Source of the DNA: Pseudomonas flexibilis
Lineage (GTDB): Bacteria > Pseudomonadota > Gammaproteobacteria > Pseudomonadales > Pseudomonadaceae
NCBI RefSeq assembly: GCF_000802425.1
Contig: NZ_JRUD01000003.1
Span: 1-64,000 of the forward strand
Length of the DNA: 64,000 bases
Direction of reading: 5' to 3'
Part shown: in pieces, positions 48,142 to 56,801 of the stretch
Numbering within the stretch: the stretch's first letter is position 1
Layout: the number at the start of each line of letters is the position of its first letter
Made by a program: the position numbers and the translations under genes
The notes under the pieces: model-generated
What the model saw: only the letters and a program-made list of their open reading frames with translations
The model's database searches: none
Told to the model about the DNA's origin: nothing

Positions 48142-49236
48142 ATGTCCATTACCCGCGAAGCCGTCGAAGCCGCGCTGCGTCAATACACCGACCCGCACCT
48201 CAACCAGGACCCGGTCAGCGCCGGCTGCGTCAAGCAGATCGACATCCAGGGCGAGCGCGTCGCCGTGCGCCTGGAGCTCGGCTATGCCGCCGGCCTGTTC
48301 AAGAGCGGCCTGGCCCAGCTGCTGCAGATGGCCCTGGAGAACCTCGACGGCGTCAGCCAGGCCAGTGTGCAGGTGGACTGCGTGATCACCGCGCACAAGG
48401 CACAGGATTCGGTGCCGGCATTGAGCAACGTGAAGAACATCATCGCCGTGGCCTCCGGCAAGGGCGGCGTCGGCAAGTCGACCACCGCCGCCAACCTGGC
48501 GCTGGCCCTGGCCCGCGAGGGCGCCCGGGTCGGCATGCTGGACGCGGACATCTACGGCCCCAGCCAGGGCATCATGTTCGGCATTCCCGAGGGCACCCGG
48601 CCGAAAGTGCGCGACGAGAAGTTCTTCGTGCCCATCGAGGCCCATGGCGTTCAGGTGATGTCCATGGCCTTCCTCACTGACGACAAGACGCCGGTGGTCT
48701 GGCGCGGGCCGATGGTCTCCGGTGCGCTGCTGCAACTGATCACCCAGACCGCCTGGGACAACCTCGATTACCTGGTGGTCGACATGCCGCCGGGCACCGG
48801 CGACATCCAGCTGACTCTGGCGCAGAAGGTGCCCGTGGCCGGCGCGGTGATCGTCACCACCCCGCAGGACCTGGCCCTGCTGGATGCCAAAAAGGGCGTG
48901 GAGATGTTCCGCAAGGTGAACATTCCGGTGCTGGGCGTGGTGGAGAACATGGCCATCCATATCTGCTCCAATTGCGGCCATGCCGAGCACCTGTTCGGCG
49001 AAGGCGGCGGCGAAAAGCTGGCGGCGCAGTACAACGTCGACCTGCTGGCCTCAATGCCGCTGTCCATGGCCATCCGCAGCCAGGCTGACGCCGGTCGGCC
49101 GACGGTGATCGCCGATCCGGAAAGCCAGATCGCCATGCTCTACCAGCAGGTGGCGCGCACGGTGGGCGCGCGCATCGCCCAGGGCAGCCAGATCGTCGCG
49201 CAGTCGATGCCGAAGATCGAAATCAGCGACGATTGA
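48142..49236 (+). CDS. apbC: Mrp/ApbC iron-sulphur cluster carrier ATPase
   Basis: A 364-residue P-loop protein that binds and delivers [4Fe-4S] clusters. The N-terminal MIP18-like domain (about 1-85) is followed by a deviant Walker A GKGGVGKS (106-113), DADIYGPSQ, VVDMPPGTGD, and the cluster-binding Cys275-x-x-Cys278 (HICSNCGH). The length equals that of E. coli ApbC. It is divergent from metG, a widely conserved pairing. A hairpin GGCACCCG/CGGGTGCT (about 49249-49272) at its 3' end overlaps the convergent hemerythrin gene. Confidence 0.95.
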   Translation: MSITREAVEAALRQYTDPHLNQDPVSAGCVKQIDIQGERVAVRLELGYAAGLFKSGLAQLLQMALENLDGVSQASVQVDCVITAHKAQDSVPALSNVKNIIAVASGKGGVGKSTTAANLALALAREGARVGMLDADIYGPSQGIMFGIPEGTRPKVRDEKFFVPIEAHGVQVMSMAFLTDDKTPVVWRGPMVSGALLQLITQTAWDNLDYLVVDMPPGTGDIQLTLAQKVPVAGAVIVTTPQDLALLDAKKGVEMFRKVNIPVLGVVENMAIHICSNCGHAEHLFGEGGGEKLAAQYNVDLLASMPLSMAIRSQADAGRPTVIADPESQIAMLYQQVARTVGARIAQGSQIVAQSMPKIEISDD

Positions 49237-49271
49237 GGATATTGGCTGGCACCCGGTGCCTGTCCGGGTGC

Positions 49272-49721
49272 TCAGCCGAAGAACTTGCCGAGCATGCGCG
49301 AGGCGAAGCCGCGGTCGAGGTTCTTCTTGACCAGGGCGACGTAGTGCTTGTCTTCGTGCTTGATGTGGTTGATCAGCCACAGGCCCACGTCGGTGCGCAT
49401 GTCGCGCGCCACCTTGAGCGGGTCGATGCCGTTGGTCACCTTGTCCAGGTATTCGTTGGCGCGCTGGCGGAATGCGTCGTGTACCTGGCGATGGGCTTCG
49501 AACATCGGATAGCCGGCCTGCTCCATCAGTGACTCCTCGAACACCAGGTGCGAAAGCACATAGTCGATCAGGCCGCGGCAGAGAATCTCCACCTGGCTGC
49601 CATCGCCACTTTCGATGCAGTTCTGAATCTCCTCGAAATACTCGAACAGCCGCTTGTGCTGTTCATCAATCAGGTCGATCCCTGTTTCGAATTCGGCCGA
49701 CCACTCGATCTTGAGCGCCAT
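49272..49721 (-). CDS. bacteriohemerythrin
   Basis: A 149-residue single-domain O2-binding di-iron protein. All expected ligands are present: His22, His58, Glu62, His77, His81, His119 and Asp124 ([27 protein letters not shown]). Unlike regulatory hemerythrins it has no attached signalling domain, so it is probably a soluble oxygen store or carrier like P. aeruginosa Mhr. It is monocistronic, convergent with apbC and divergent from dcd. Confidence 0.92.
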   Translation of the reverse strand: MALKIEWSAEFETGIDLIDEQHKRLFEYFEEIQNCIESGDGSQVEILCRGLIDYVLSHLVFEESLMEQAGYPMFEAHRQVHDAFRQRANEYLDKVTNGIDPLKVARDMRTDVGLWLINHIKHEDKHYVALVKKNLDRGFASRMLGKFFG

Positions 49722-49937
49722 CGTTCATTCCCTTCCGCTGCTGGATATCCCGGTTCGTTCGGTTTAAAGGCACCGTGCCAGCATGCGAGGCTATGCAAGA
49801 GCGGGGCTGGGAATGTTGATCTGGATCAGTGGACGAATGGGGGAAAATGGGCTTCACCCGGCGCCTCGGCTTGGAAGGAGCGACATTGGCCCGGTAAGAT
49901 GCGCGCCATTCCAGTTGAACCCATTCAGGACACCGCG

Positions 49938-50504
49938 ATGAGCATCAAATCGGACAAGTGGATCCGCCGCATGGCCCAGGAGCACGGCATGATCGAGCCC
50001 TTCGTCGAACGCCAGGTGCGCACCGAGGGCAGCGAGCGGCTGATCTCCTACGGTGTCTCCAGCTATGGCTACGACGTGCGCTGCGCCGACGAATTCAAGG
50101 TGTTCACCAACATCCACTCGGCCACCGTGGACCCGAAGAACTTCGACGAAAAGAGCTTCGTGGACGTGAAGGGCCCGGTGTGCATCATTCCGCCGAACTC
50201 CTTCGCCCTGGCGCGCACCGTCGAGTACTTCCGTATTCCGCGCGACGTGCTGACCATCTGCCTGGGCAAGAGCACCTACGCGCGCTGCGGCATCATCGTC
50301 AACGTCACCCCGCTGGAACCGGAATGGGAAGGCCACGTGACCCTGGAATTCTCCAACACCACCACCCTGCCGGCGAAGATCTATGCCAACGAGGGTGTGG
50401 CGCAGATGCTGTTCCTGCAGTCCGACGAGCCCTGCGAAGTCTCCTACCGCGATCGCGGCGGCAAATACCAGGGCCAGACCGGCGTCACCCTGCCCAGGGC
50501 CTGA
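49938..50504 (+). CDS. dcd: dCTP deaminase
   Basis: A 188-residue trimeric enzyme that converts dCTP to dUTP, the main bacterial route to dTMP. Motifs are [39 protein letters not shown] (ending with the catalytic-region glutamates) and [16 protein letters not shown] 49938 is preceded by AGGA. The 49722-49937 interval contains no further gene. It belongs to the conserved metG-apbC-dcd neighbourhood. Confidence 0.96.
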   Translation: MSIKSDKWIRRMAQEHGMIEPFVERQVRTEGSERLISYGVSSYGYDVRCADEFKVFTNIHSATVDPKNFDEKSFVDVKGPVCIIPPNSFALARTVEYFRIPRDVLTICLGKSTYARCGIIVNVTPLEPEWEGHVTLEFSNTTTLPAKIYANEGVAQMLFLQSDEPCEVSYRDRGGKYQGQTGVTLPRA

Positions 50505-50558
50505 TCGGGTAGTTCCTGGCCGCCGGGGCGGGATCGCCCCACGGGCCGTAACCCGGGC

Positions 50559-50632
50559 GTAGGATGGTCAAGGCATCGCCTTGGCCACCGAGTGGGACCC
50601 TGCGGCGGCCGGAACAGCGCCGACCGCCTACG
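50559..50632. repeat. GTAGGATGG-type element abutting the dauA stop
   Basis: GTAGGATGGTCAAGGCATCG begins at 50559 and the element ends GCGCCGACCGCCTACG at 50632. CTA at 50628-50630 is the reverse strand of the SulP gene's TAG stop, so the element's end supplies that stop. A GC hairpin GGGGCG/CGCCCC (50525-50540) lies just upstream. Confidence 0.8.
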
Positions 50633-52358
50633 CGGCCGGTGTGCCCCGGTCATCCAGCCAGCGCAGCGCCTTCTCGCGGGCTTGTGCCAGGTTGCGCACG
50701 AACGCCAGCTCGCCCTCGCGACGGTGGATGCCGGCGCGGCGCAATTTCAGACGCACCCGGGGCGTGGTGCCGACCAGTACCAGGCCGATGCCGTGGCGCT
50801 GGTAGTGATCCAGGATGCTTTCCAGTGCCGCCAGGGCGGTCATGTCCAGCAGCGGCACGGCGCTCATCTCGACGATCACCACCTTCATCTCGCGATCGAA
50901 GCGGCGCAGGGCATCCAGCGCCTTCTCCGCCGCGCCGAAAAACAGCGGGCCGCGAATGGCATAGGCGGCCACGCCCTCGGGCAAATCATGCAGTGCCTCG
51001 TGGTAGCCGGGTGGCAGGCTGGCGGTGTCGGTGACATCGCTCATGCGCTTGATGAACAGGCCGGCGGCCAGCAGCAGGCCGACGCCGACCGCCAGGACCA
51101 TGTCGAACAGCACGGTGAGCACCAGGCAGACCAGCAGCACCAGCACATCGGTGCGCGGCGCGATCTTCACGGTGTGCACCACATGGTGGGCTTCGCTCAT
51201 GTTCCAGGCGACCATCAGCAGCAGGGCCGCCAGGGCCGACATTGGCAGGTAGCTGAACAGCGGCGACAGCAGCAGCACGGCCAGCAGCACCACCCCGGCA
51301 TGCACGATGGCTGCCACCGGCGAAAAGGCGCCCGCCTTCACGTTGGTGGCGGTGCGGGCCAGCGCCGCCGTGGCGGTGATGCCGCCGAACAGCGGCGCCA
51401 CCAGGTTGCCGATGCCCTGGCCGAGCAGTTCGGCGTTGGGATCGTGCTTGGTGCCGGCCATGCCGTCGGCCACCACCGCGCACAGCAGCGACTCGATGGC
51501 GCCCAGCATGGCGATGGCAAAGGCCGGCGCCATCAACTGGCGGATCAGCTCGAAGGACAGCACCAGTGGCTGGCCGTCCGGGCCGGGCAGATCCCACGGC
51601 CAGGCGAAACTGGGCAGGAACGGCGGGATCCCGGGATGCTCGACGCCATCCAGCACGTAGCTGAAACGCTCGCCCAGGGTGGCCAGCGGCAGGCCGACCG
51701 ATTCCAGCAGCAGGCCGAGCAGGGTGCCGACCAGCAGGGCGACCAGGTGTCCCGGGATCTTCGGCACGAAGCGCGGCCAGACGATCAGCACGCCCAGGCA
51801 GACCATGCCAACCAGCGCGTCGCCGAACTGCAGGGTGGGCAGCGCCTCGCCCAGGCTCATCAGCTGCGCCACATAGTGGGCGGGTTCGCCCTGCGGCTGC
51901 AGGCCGAGGAAGTCCTTGATCTGCAGGGTAGCGATGACAATGCCGATGCCGGCGGTGAAGCCCAGGGTCACCGGATAGGGCACGAAGCTGATCAGCTTGC
52001 CAGCGCGCAGCAGGCCCAGGGCGATCAGGATCAGTCCGGCCAGCAGGGTGCAGAGCAGCAGGCCGCCGATGCCGTATTGCTGGGTGATGGGCAGCAGGAT
52101 GACCACGAAGGCGGCGGTGGGGCCGGAAATGTTGAAGCGCGAGCCGCCAAGCAGGGCAATCAGCGGAGCGGCGACCAGCACGGTGTACAGGCCATGCTGT
52201 GGCGGCACGCCAACGGCGATGGCCAGCGCCATGGCCAGGGGGATGGCGATGATGCCGACCGTCAGGCCGGCGGCGAGGTCCCCCTGCAGGGAAGAACGGG
52301 AATAGCCGGCGCGCAGCGTCTGGCGCCAGGCCGCGAACAGCGGTAGTTGCAAGGACAT
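50628..52358 (-). CDS. dauA: SulP-family anion transporter with STAS domain (DauA-like)
   Basis: A 576-residue inner-membrane carrier. The transmembrane domain (about 25-410) carries SulP hallmarks: GDLAAGLTVGIIAIPLAMALAIAVGV, NISGPTAAFVVILLPI, and AESLL-like AIESLLCAVVADGMAG with GQGIGNLVAPLFGGI. A C-terminal STAS domain (about 435-550; AYAIRGPLFFGAAEKAL, VVIVEMSAVPLLDMTAL) follows. DauA/YchM transports C4-dicarboxylates; sulphate or bicarbonate are alternatives. ATG 52358 begins the cytosolic MSLQLPLFAAWRQTL. A longer frame is unsupported. Confidence 0.87.
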   Translation of the reverse strand: MSLQLPLFAAWRQTLRAGYSRSSLQGDLAAGLTVGIIAIPLAMALAIAVGVPPQHGLYTVLVAAPLIALLGGSRFNISGPTAAFVVILLPITQQYGIGGLLLCTLLAGLILIALGLLRAGKLISFVPYPVTLGFTAGIGIVIATLQIKDFLGLQPQGEPAHYVAQLMSLGEALPTLQFGDALVGMVCLGVLIVWPRFVPKIPGHLVALLVGTLLGLLLESVGLPLATLGERFSYVLDGVEHPGIPPFLPSFAWPWDLPGPDGQPLVLSFELIRQLMAPAFAIAMLGAIESLLCAVVADGMAGTKHDPNAELLGQGIGNLVAPLFGGITATAALARTATNVKAGAFSPVAAIVHAGVVLLAVLLLSPLFSYLPMSALAALLLMVAWNMSEAHHVVHTVKIAPRTDVLVLLVCLVLTVLFDMVLAVGVGLLLAAGLFIKRMSDVTDTASLPPGYHEALHDLPEGVAAYAIRGPLFFGAAEKALDALRRFDREMKVVIVEMSAVPLLDMTALAALESILDHYQRHGIGLVLVGTTPRVRLKLRRAGIHRREGELAFVRNLAQAREKALRWLDDRGTPAA

Positions 52359-52492
52359 GATGGCTCCCGGAGGGCAATGCCGGGCCAGTATACGCCTGCT
52401 CTCCGTAAGGAAATGCGCAGCGATTGGTTGCGTTGAGCGCCGCCGGGGCAGGGGAGTACACTGCGGGCCCTTTGACATGAGCGAGGCGAGCG

Positions 52493-52768
52493 ATGCGCAA
52501 GGACAAGAAGCAGGTGATCGGCGAGGAAATCGGCGACGAAGCCATCAAGGCCTACCTGGCCATGGAGCCGGCCGACGACACCCCGCCGGCACTGCACAAG
52601 CTGGTCAAGGCCTATCGTGGCCTGCGCATCGGCGACTTCGAGCGCTTCCTGGTGTTCTTCCGCGAGGCCGGCTACGACCTGGCGGCCGCCGACGCCTTCA
52701 TCGCCATGATCGAGGACCAGCGCCAGGCTGAGCCCTATATCGAGGCGATCCGCGCAGCGCGCGGCTGA
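52493..52768 (+). CDS. PA4642-family small protein
   Basis: A 91-residue soluble protein starting MRKDKKQVIGEEIGDE, then helical (AIKAYLAMEPADDTPPALHK, FERFLVFFREAGYDLAAADA). It matches the conserved Pseudomonas family named after PA4642, function unknown. It is divergent from the SulP gene. Just after its TGA stop a GTAGGG element begins. Confidence 0.78.
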   Translation: MRKDKKQVIGEEIGDEAIKAYLAMEPADDTPPALHKLVKAYRGLRIGDFERFLVFFREAGYDLAAADAFIAMIEDQRQAEPYIEAIRAARG

Positions 52769-52770
52769 AA

Positions 52771-52849
52771 GTAGGGCAGTCGGCGCCGTTCTGGCCGCCG
52801 CTTCGGCGTTGCGAGGCGGTGGACAAGGCAAACGTTGTCCACCCTGCGC
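52771..52849. repeat. GTAGGGCAG...CCACCCTGCG element
   Basis: GTAGGGCAGTCGGCGCC then GTTCTGGCCGCCG is the second left-half subtype (also at 63461). The right half GTGGACAAGGCAAACG then TTGTCCACCCTGCG is close to that at 36660-36697. The element begins 2 bases after the PA4642-like stop. Confidence 0.82.
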
Positions 52850-52876
52850 GGCTTGCCAGTTCCACGTCGTGGATGC

Positions 52877-53215
52877 TTAGTGCTTGCGCGCCAGCGGCAG
52901 TCGCTCGAACGCCACGCCGGCCAGGCCGGTCTTCAGCAGCGCACGGATGTTGCCGTGGTCACTTCCCTCGGGCGTGGCCAGCACGCTGCGGTAGTGCTCG
53001 CCGAAGGCCCGCAGGGCCTCCTCGTCCGTCAGGCCTTCCAGCAGGGCCATGCCCAGCACCTTGCACGAGCCTTCGTTCTGGCCGGCGGCGTTCTGCTGGT
53101 CGCCGTTGCGAAAGGCGCTTGGCGTGTAGTCGTACCGGGCGCCGATGAACGCCAGGGTGTCGGCGAACAGGTGCTGTTCGCTGCGCAGGGCGGTGCGAAA
53201 GTCGTTCAGGTTCAT
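52877..53215 (-). CDS. HopJ type III effector-family protein
   Basis: A 112-residue protein of the HopJ family (MNLNDFRTALRSEQHLFADT, YTPSAFRNGDQQNAAGQNEG, SCKVLGMALLEGLTDEEALR). Despite the name, it is a widespread housekeeping-type protein in non-pathogens and often sits near DUF1244 and folX. No secretion system is encoded here, so an effector role is unlikely. ATG 53215 overlaps the DUF1244 stop (ATGA). Confidence 0.85.
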   Translation of the reverse strand: MNLNDFRTALRSEQHLFADTLAFIGARYDYTPSAFRNGDQQNAAGQNEGSCKVLGMALLEGLTDEEALRAFGEHYRSVLATPEGSDHGNIRALLKTGLAGVAFERLPLARKH

Positions 53216-53505
53216 TCGGGCTTGTTCTTCTCGAAACTGGCCAGTTGCTCGGCGCTGGCTTCGCGCTGGTAACGGGACTTCCACTCGGCATACGGCATGC
53301 CGTACACCGCCTCGCGCGCGGCCTCCAGCTCCAGTTCCACGCCGCGCTCGTCGGCGGCGGCCTTGTACCACTTGGCCAGGCAGTTGCGGCAGAAACCGGC
53401 CAGGTTCATCAGGTCGATGTTCTGCACATCGGTGCGTTCCTGGAAATGCTGCACCAGGCGGCGGAAGGCCGCGGCTTCCAGTTCCAGGCGTTGTTGTTCG
53501 TTCAT
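53212..53505 (-). CDS. DUF1244-domain protein
   Basis: A 97-residue soluble protein with the DUF1244 pattern: AFRRLVQHFQERTDVQNIDL, MNLAGFCRNCLAKWYKAAAD, then YGMPYAEWKSRYQ and the trailing KNKPE. The CRNC pair could bind metal. It is co-transcribed with folX (14-base gap) and HopJ-like (overlap). The function is unknown. Confidence 0.88.
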   Translation of the reverse strand: MNEQQRLELEAAAFRRLVQHFQERTDVQNIDLMNLAGFCRNCLAKWYKAAADERGVELELEAAREAVYGMPYAEWKSRYQREASAEQLASFEKNKPE

Positions 53506-53519
53506 AGGGGGACTCCAGG

Positions 53520-53891
53520 CTATTCGCGGTGACCGGCGAGGGTGATGGAGACGGATTCGGCGAAGCGCAGCGCGTGGGGCTTGTCTACCTCGACTTCCGC
53601 GTAGCGCACCTCGGAGTGGGCCATCACCAGGTCCAGCACTTCCTGGGTCAGGCGTTCCAGCAGGGCGAAGCGGTTGCCCTCCACGTGGGCGATGATCGCC
53701 TTGGTGATGGTGCGGTAGTTCAGCGCCCGCTCGATGGCGTTTTCCGCCACCGCCTGGTGCGCCGCATAGAGGATGGTCAGGTTGATCAGCACGTCCTGCT
53801 TGTTGAGGACTTCCTCTTCCTTGATGCCGATGTAGGTCCGCAGGCGCAGGTCCTTGACCCGAATGCGCGCCATTCCCGGTTCCAGTCGCAT
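53520..53891 (-). CDS. folX: dihydroneopterin triphosphate 2'-epimerase
   Basis: A 123-residue tetrahydrobiopterin-fold enzyme acting in tetrahydromonapterin synthesis, the cofactor of phenylalanine hydroxylase in pseudomonads. Motifs are [38 protein letters not shown] and [14 protein letters not shown]. FolX is favoured over FolB because of that N terminus and the adjacent folM. ATG 53891 matches the typical start ([12 protein letters not shown]). Confidence 0.9.
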   Translation of the reverse strand: MRLEPGMARIRVKDLRLRTYIGIKEEEVLNKQDVLINLTILYAAHQAVAENAIERALNYRTITKAIIAHVEGNRFALLERLTQEVLDLVMAHSEVRYAEVEVDKPHALRFAESVSITLAGHRE

Positions 53892-53940
53892 GGCCGTTGC
53901 TCTCCGATTCTGGGGGGCGGCGAGTATCGCACGACTGGGC

Positions 53941-54651
53941 CTACTTGAGATGCCGACCGCCATTCACCGTGAGCGTGGTGCCGGTCAGGTAAGGGGTATC
54001 CAGCAGATAGCGCAGGCTCTGATAGATCACCTCCGGCCCCGGCGCGAATCCCAGCGGCGACTTGGCCAGTGCGCGCCGGCGGTAATCCTCGTCGTCACCC
54101 TCGTTGAACATCAGCAGCGCCGGGGCAATGCCGTTGACCTTGATGTTCGGCGCCAGGCGTGCGGCGAACGACAGGGTCAGGCTGTCCAGGCCGGCCTTGC
54201 TGGCGCAGTAGGCGGTGTGCTTGGCGCTGCCCTTGCGCACCACGTCGTCGCCGATGTGCACGATGTCCGCCGGCGCGCTGCCCAGCAGCAGGTCGGCGCA
54301 GTGCAGGTTGATCAGGTAGGGCGCCAGCATGTGCACGTTGACCATGCGCCGGAACGCCTCGGCCTCCTGGCCGGGCTCTTCGGCCAGCCATTCGGAGGCG
54401 TTGTGCACGATGGCGCGCAGCTGGCCGGTGTGCTGGCGCAGGCGGGCGATGAAATCGAGGATGCCGGCCTCGTCGGCAAAGTCCGCGCGCAGCAGCTCGG
54501 CGCCGCGCTGGCGCAATTGCTCCAGGCCTGGGCGCTCGCTGCGGTAGCTGACGATCACCGGCTGGCCGTCGTCGAGCAGGCGCAGCGCGCAGTGCAGGCC
54601 GACGCGCTGGCTGGCGCCGGTGATCAGGATGGGGGCCGGGGAGTGGGGCAT
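53941..54651 (-). CDS. folM: dihydromonapterin reductase
   Basis: A 236-residue short-chain dehydrogenase that reduces dihydromonapterin to tetrahydromonapterin with NADPH. The cofactor loop is [15 protein letters not shown], the NAG-like VHNASEW, and the catalytic Tyr-x-x-x-Lys is in [21 protein letters not shown] ends it. It lies 49 bases upstream of folX. The GTP cyclohydrolase gene folE1 that I recall between folM and folX in P. aeruginosa is absent here. ATG 54651 is preferred to a GTG two codons upstream. Confidence 0.88.
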   Translation of the reverse strand: MPHSPAPILITGASQRVGLHCALRLLDDGQPVIVSYRSERPGLEQLRQRGAELLRADFADEAGILDFIARLRQHTGQLRAIVHNASEWLAEEPGQEAEAFRRMVNVHMLAPYLINLHCADLLLGSAPADIVHIGDDVVRKGSAKHTAYCASKAGLDSLTLSFAARLAPNIKVNGIAPALLMFNEGDDEDYRRRALAKSPLGFAPGPEVIYQSLRYLLDTPYLTGTTLTVNGGRHLK

Positions 54652-54713
54652 GGGCACGCTCGGGCGGTGACGGCTGGAGGCGCCAACCTATAGCAGCCGT
54701 CCGCCGCCGGCAA

Positions 54714-55280
54714 TCAGTGGCGGGCCAGCAAGGCGCGCAGGCGGGCGCTGGCCCGGGTCGGCCGCTGCAGCCAGGGCGCCAGCAGGCGCGTCACCTGCGG
54801 AATCACCAGGTAGGTCATCAGTGGCGTCAGGGCCAGCGTGGTGACCAGCACCCGGGCCGGCATCGGCCAGTCGGCCAGGTAGCCGCCGAACAACAGGTTG
54901 AACAGCAGCGACACCGGAAAGAACGCCAGCCAGATCACCAGGCTCTGTTTCCAGCGCGGCGGGCGGGTGGCCTCGTTGAACCAGCCGTCCAGGCCCAGGG
55001 CGCGGTGCTCGTGGGGACGGTCGAACAGGCCCTGGCCGCGCTGCAACCAGGCCTGGCGCGAGGCCGAGTGCTCCCAGGCGGCCAGGCTGTCCGGGTCGCT
55101 GAAGCGGAAGATCATCTGGAATTCGTTGTCGCCGGGCGGCGGGGCGAGCATCCCGGAACCGAGGTAGCCGGGGAAATCGGCGGCCAGGCGTTCGCCTTCA
55201 TGCATCCATTCGATGAATGCGGTGTAGTGGGCAGGCTCGACGCGGCGAGCAACCAACAGGGTCATGGGCGGGGTAGGCAT
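54714..55280 (-). CDS. antibiotic-biosynthesis-monooxygenase-domain membrane protein
   Basis: A 188-residue protein. The N-terminal ABM ferredoxin-like domain (about 1-95) has TLLVARRVEPAHYTAFIEWM and EFQMIFRFSDPDSLAAWEHS. Two C-terminal transmembrane helices follow (SLVIWLAFFPVSLLFNLLFG and VLVTTLALTPLMTYLVI). This fusion is common in proteobacteria, and no substrate is known. ATG 55280 starts MPTPPMTLLV; the longer frame adds Arg-rich sequence without similarity. Confidence 0.82.
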   Translation of the reverse strand: MPTPPMTLLVARRVEPAHYTAFIEWMHEGERLAADFPGYLGSGMLAPPPGDNEFQMIFRFSDPDSLAAWEHSASRQAWLQRGQGLFDRPHEHRALGLDGWFNEATRPPRWKQSLVIWLAFFPVSLLFNLLFGGYLADWPMPARVLVTTLALTPLMTYLVIPQVTRLLAPWLQRPTRASARLRALLARH

Positions 55281-55435
55281 CCTGCGACTCCTTGCGGTGA
55301 CCGCCCGGGTAGGGCGGATACGGTTACGCGCCCCAGGGGTGGCGGGGCGCGCTCGGAGCGCAATCATGCAAGCTGCAAGCCGAAATGCAAGTGGTCTTGT
55401 GACGGACGTGCGGGTGTGCGCGCCGAACCGGGCAT

Positions 55436-55460
55436 CTCGCGAATGAATTCGCTCCCACGG
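55436..55460. repeat. single REP-like unit
   Basis: CTCGCGAATGAATTCGCTCC then CACGG is one right-type REP half with its GAATTC palindrome. The 55281-55535 gap contains no gene or clear terminator. Confidence 0.78.
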
Positions 55461-55535
55461 GTTGGCGTGAGGATGCTGGTCGGTGGCGAAGAGGATTGGT
55501 TGTCGGTGCGAGCGGCACCGGCATGGAGCAATGGA

Positions 55536-56123
55536 TCAGTGGGCCTGTGCCTCGTGGTGCAGCGTGACCAGCAGATCCTGCAGGCGCGCCAGGCCGTTAC
55601 GCTGCAGCGGGGTGATGCGATACGCCGCCAGCCCTTCCTCCAGCACGCGCACCTGCTTGCCGCGCAGCGACAGGGTGGATTTGTCCGGCAGTACCATCCA
55701 CAGGGTGAAGTTGTTCGGCAGCGAGGCGCCGGCCACCAGTGCACCGTTGAGCGAGAGCTGGCGCACCGACAGGCCGGTGGCCGCGCCAGCGCGGTCCAGC
55801 AGCGCCAGCGGTGTGGCCAGGGTGGCGCGCCACGGACGTTCGACCAGGCCCTTCTCGAAGATCTGCGGCGTTTCCAGCTGCAACTGCAGGGTTTGCACCT
55901 CGTCACGATTCAGACGCAGCGGGAAGCTCAGGCGCTGACCATTGACCTGGGCCTCGACGGTCAGGTGCGCGTCATCACCCAGGCTGGCCAGCAGGGCATG
56001 GATGGCGGGGCTGCTGTCGAGCACCAAGCGACTGGTGTCGTGCGTGACGGAAGGCGTGGGCTCATCCAGCAACTGCTGGAGGAAGGCCAGTTCGTCACGG
56101 GTGAGCAGCGGCTCGTTGCGCAT
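55536..56123 (-). CDS. conserved hypothetical protein, possibly PilZ-like
   Basis: A 195-residue soluble protein. The first half is helical (LLTRDELAFLQQLLDEP). The second half is a beta barrel-like region with NRDEVQTLQLQLETPQIFEK, VERPWRATLATPL, SVRQLSLNGALVAGASL and LRGKQVRVLEEGLAAYRIT. The R-rich strand followed by LSLNGALV is reminiscent of a PilZ domain (RxxxR...[DN]xSxxG), but spacing is imperfect and c-di-GMP binding is unproven. ATG 56123 is the first Met after an unrelated upstream stretch. Confidence 0.6.
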   Translation of the reverse strand: MRNEPLLTRDELAFLQQLLDEPTPSVTHDTSRLVLDSSPAIHALLASLGDDAHLTVEAQVNGQRLSFPLRLNRDEVQTLQLQLETPQIFEKGLVERPWRATLATPLALLDRAGAATGLSVRQLSLNGALVAGASLPNNFTLWMVLPDKSTLSLRGKQVRVLEEGLAAYRITPLQRNGLARLQDLLVTLHHEAQAH

Positions 56124-56294
56124 GGGGAAATCTCGAAGCGAAGCGGTAACCGATTGTAAGACTCGGCTATTCGACGTTTGTTGCAAGCGGTCCCGTTTCT
56201 TCCGATAAGCGGTTCCCATAAATGCAACTCCCGGCTGGATATCGGTTTTGCGGCATAATGCCGCGATTCTTGAGCGGTCACGTGGGAGTTTTTC

Positions 56295-56747
56295 ATGAAA
56301 ATCGCGATTCTGAGCGGCAGCGTGTACGGCACGGCCGAGGAAGTGGCCCGCCACGCCGAGCAGCAGTTGCAGCAGGCCGGCTTCGAAACCCGCTATCAGC
56401 CGCGGGGCGAATTGGCCGAACTGATCGCCTGGGCGCCCGAAGCGCTGCTGGTGGTCACCTCGACTACCGGCATGGGCGACCTGCCGGACAGCCTGCAGAA
56501 GATCCACGCCGCCCTGCGCGATCAGCCGCCGGCTTGGTACGGCTTGCCCGGTGCGGTGATCGGCCTGGGCGATTCCAGCTACGGCGACACTTTCTGCGGC
56601 GGCGGCGAGCAGATCCGCGAGCTGTATGCCGAGCTGGGCATCCGCGAAGTGCTGCCGATGCTGCGCCTGGACTCCAGCGAGACGGTCACCCCGGAGCTGG
56701 ATGCCGAACCCTGGCTGGCCGAGCTGGCCGTCGCCCTGCGCGGTTGA
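56295..56747 (+). CDS. flavodoxin, MioC-like
   Basis: A 150-residue single-domain flavodoxin. The FMN phosphate loop is SGSVYGTAEEVA. TSTTGMGDLPDSL and IGLGDSSYGDTFCGGG are the isoalloxazine-contact loops. A flavodoxin with this GMGDLPDSL loop occurs near folX/folM in P. aeruginosa, as I recall it. It donates electrons in the cytoplasm; the partner is unknown. GGGAG precedes the ATG. Confidence 0.88.
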   Translation: MKIAILSGSVYGTAEEVARHAEQQLQQAGFETRYQPRGELAELIAWAPEALLVVTSTTGMGDLPDSLQKIHAALRDQPPAWYGLPGAVIGLGDSSYGDTFCGGGEQIRELYAELGIREVLPMLRLDSSETVTPELDAEPWLAELAVALRG

Positions 56748-56801
56748 ACCGTTGAACAAGCCGGGGGAGACCCGGCGGTAGATGCCTTGTCGAGGAAATT
56801 C

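Noticed and set aside
50592-52346. Long Gln/His-rich frame opposite the SulP transporter
   Set aside because: It is mirror coding. The minus strand has SulP and STAS landmarks.
52877-53215. HopJ-like gene as evidence of a type III secretion system
   Set aside because: The family is widespread in non-pathogens, and no secretion or chaperone gene is in the window.
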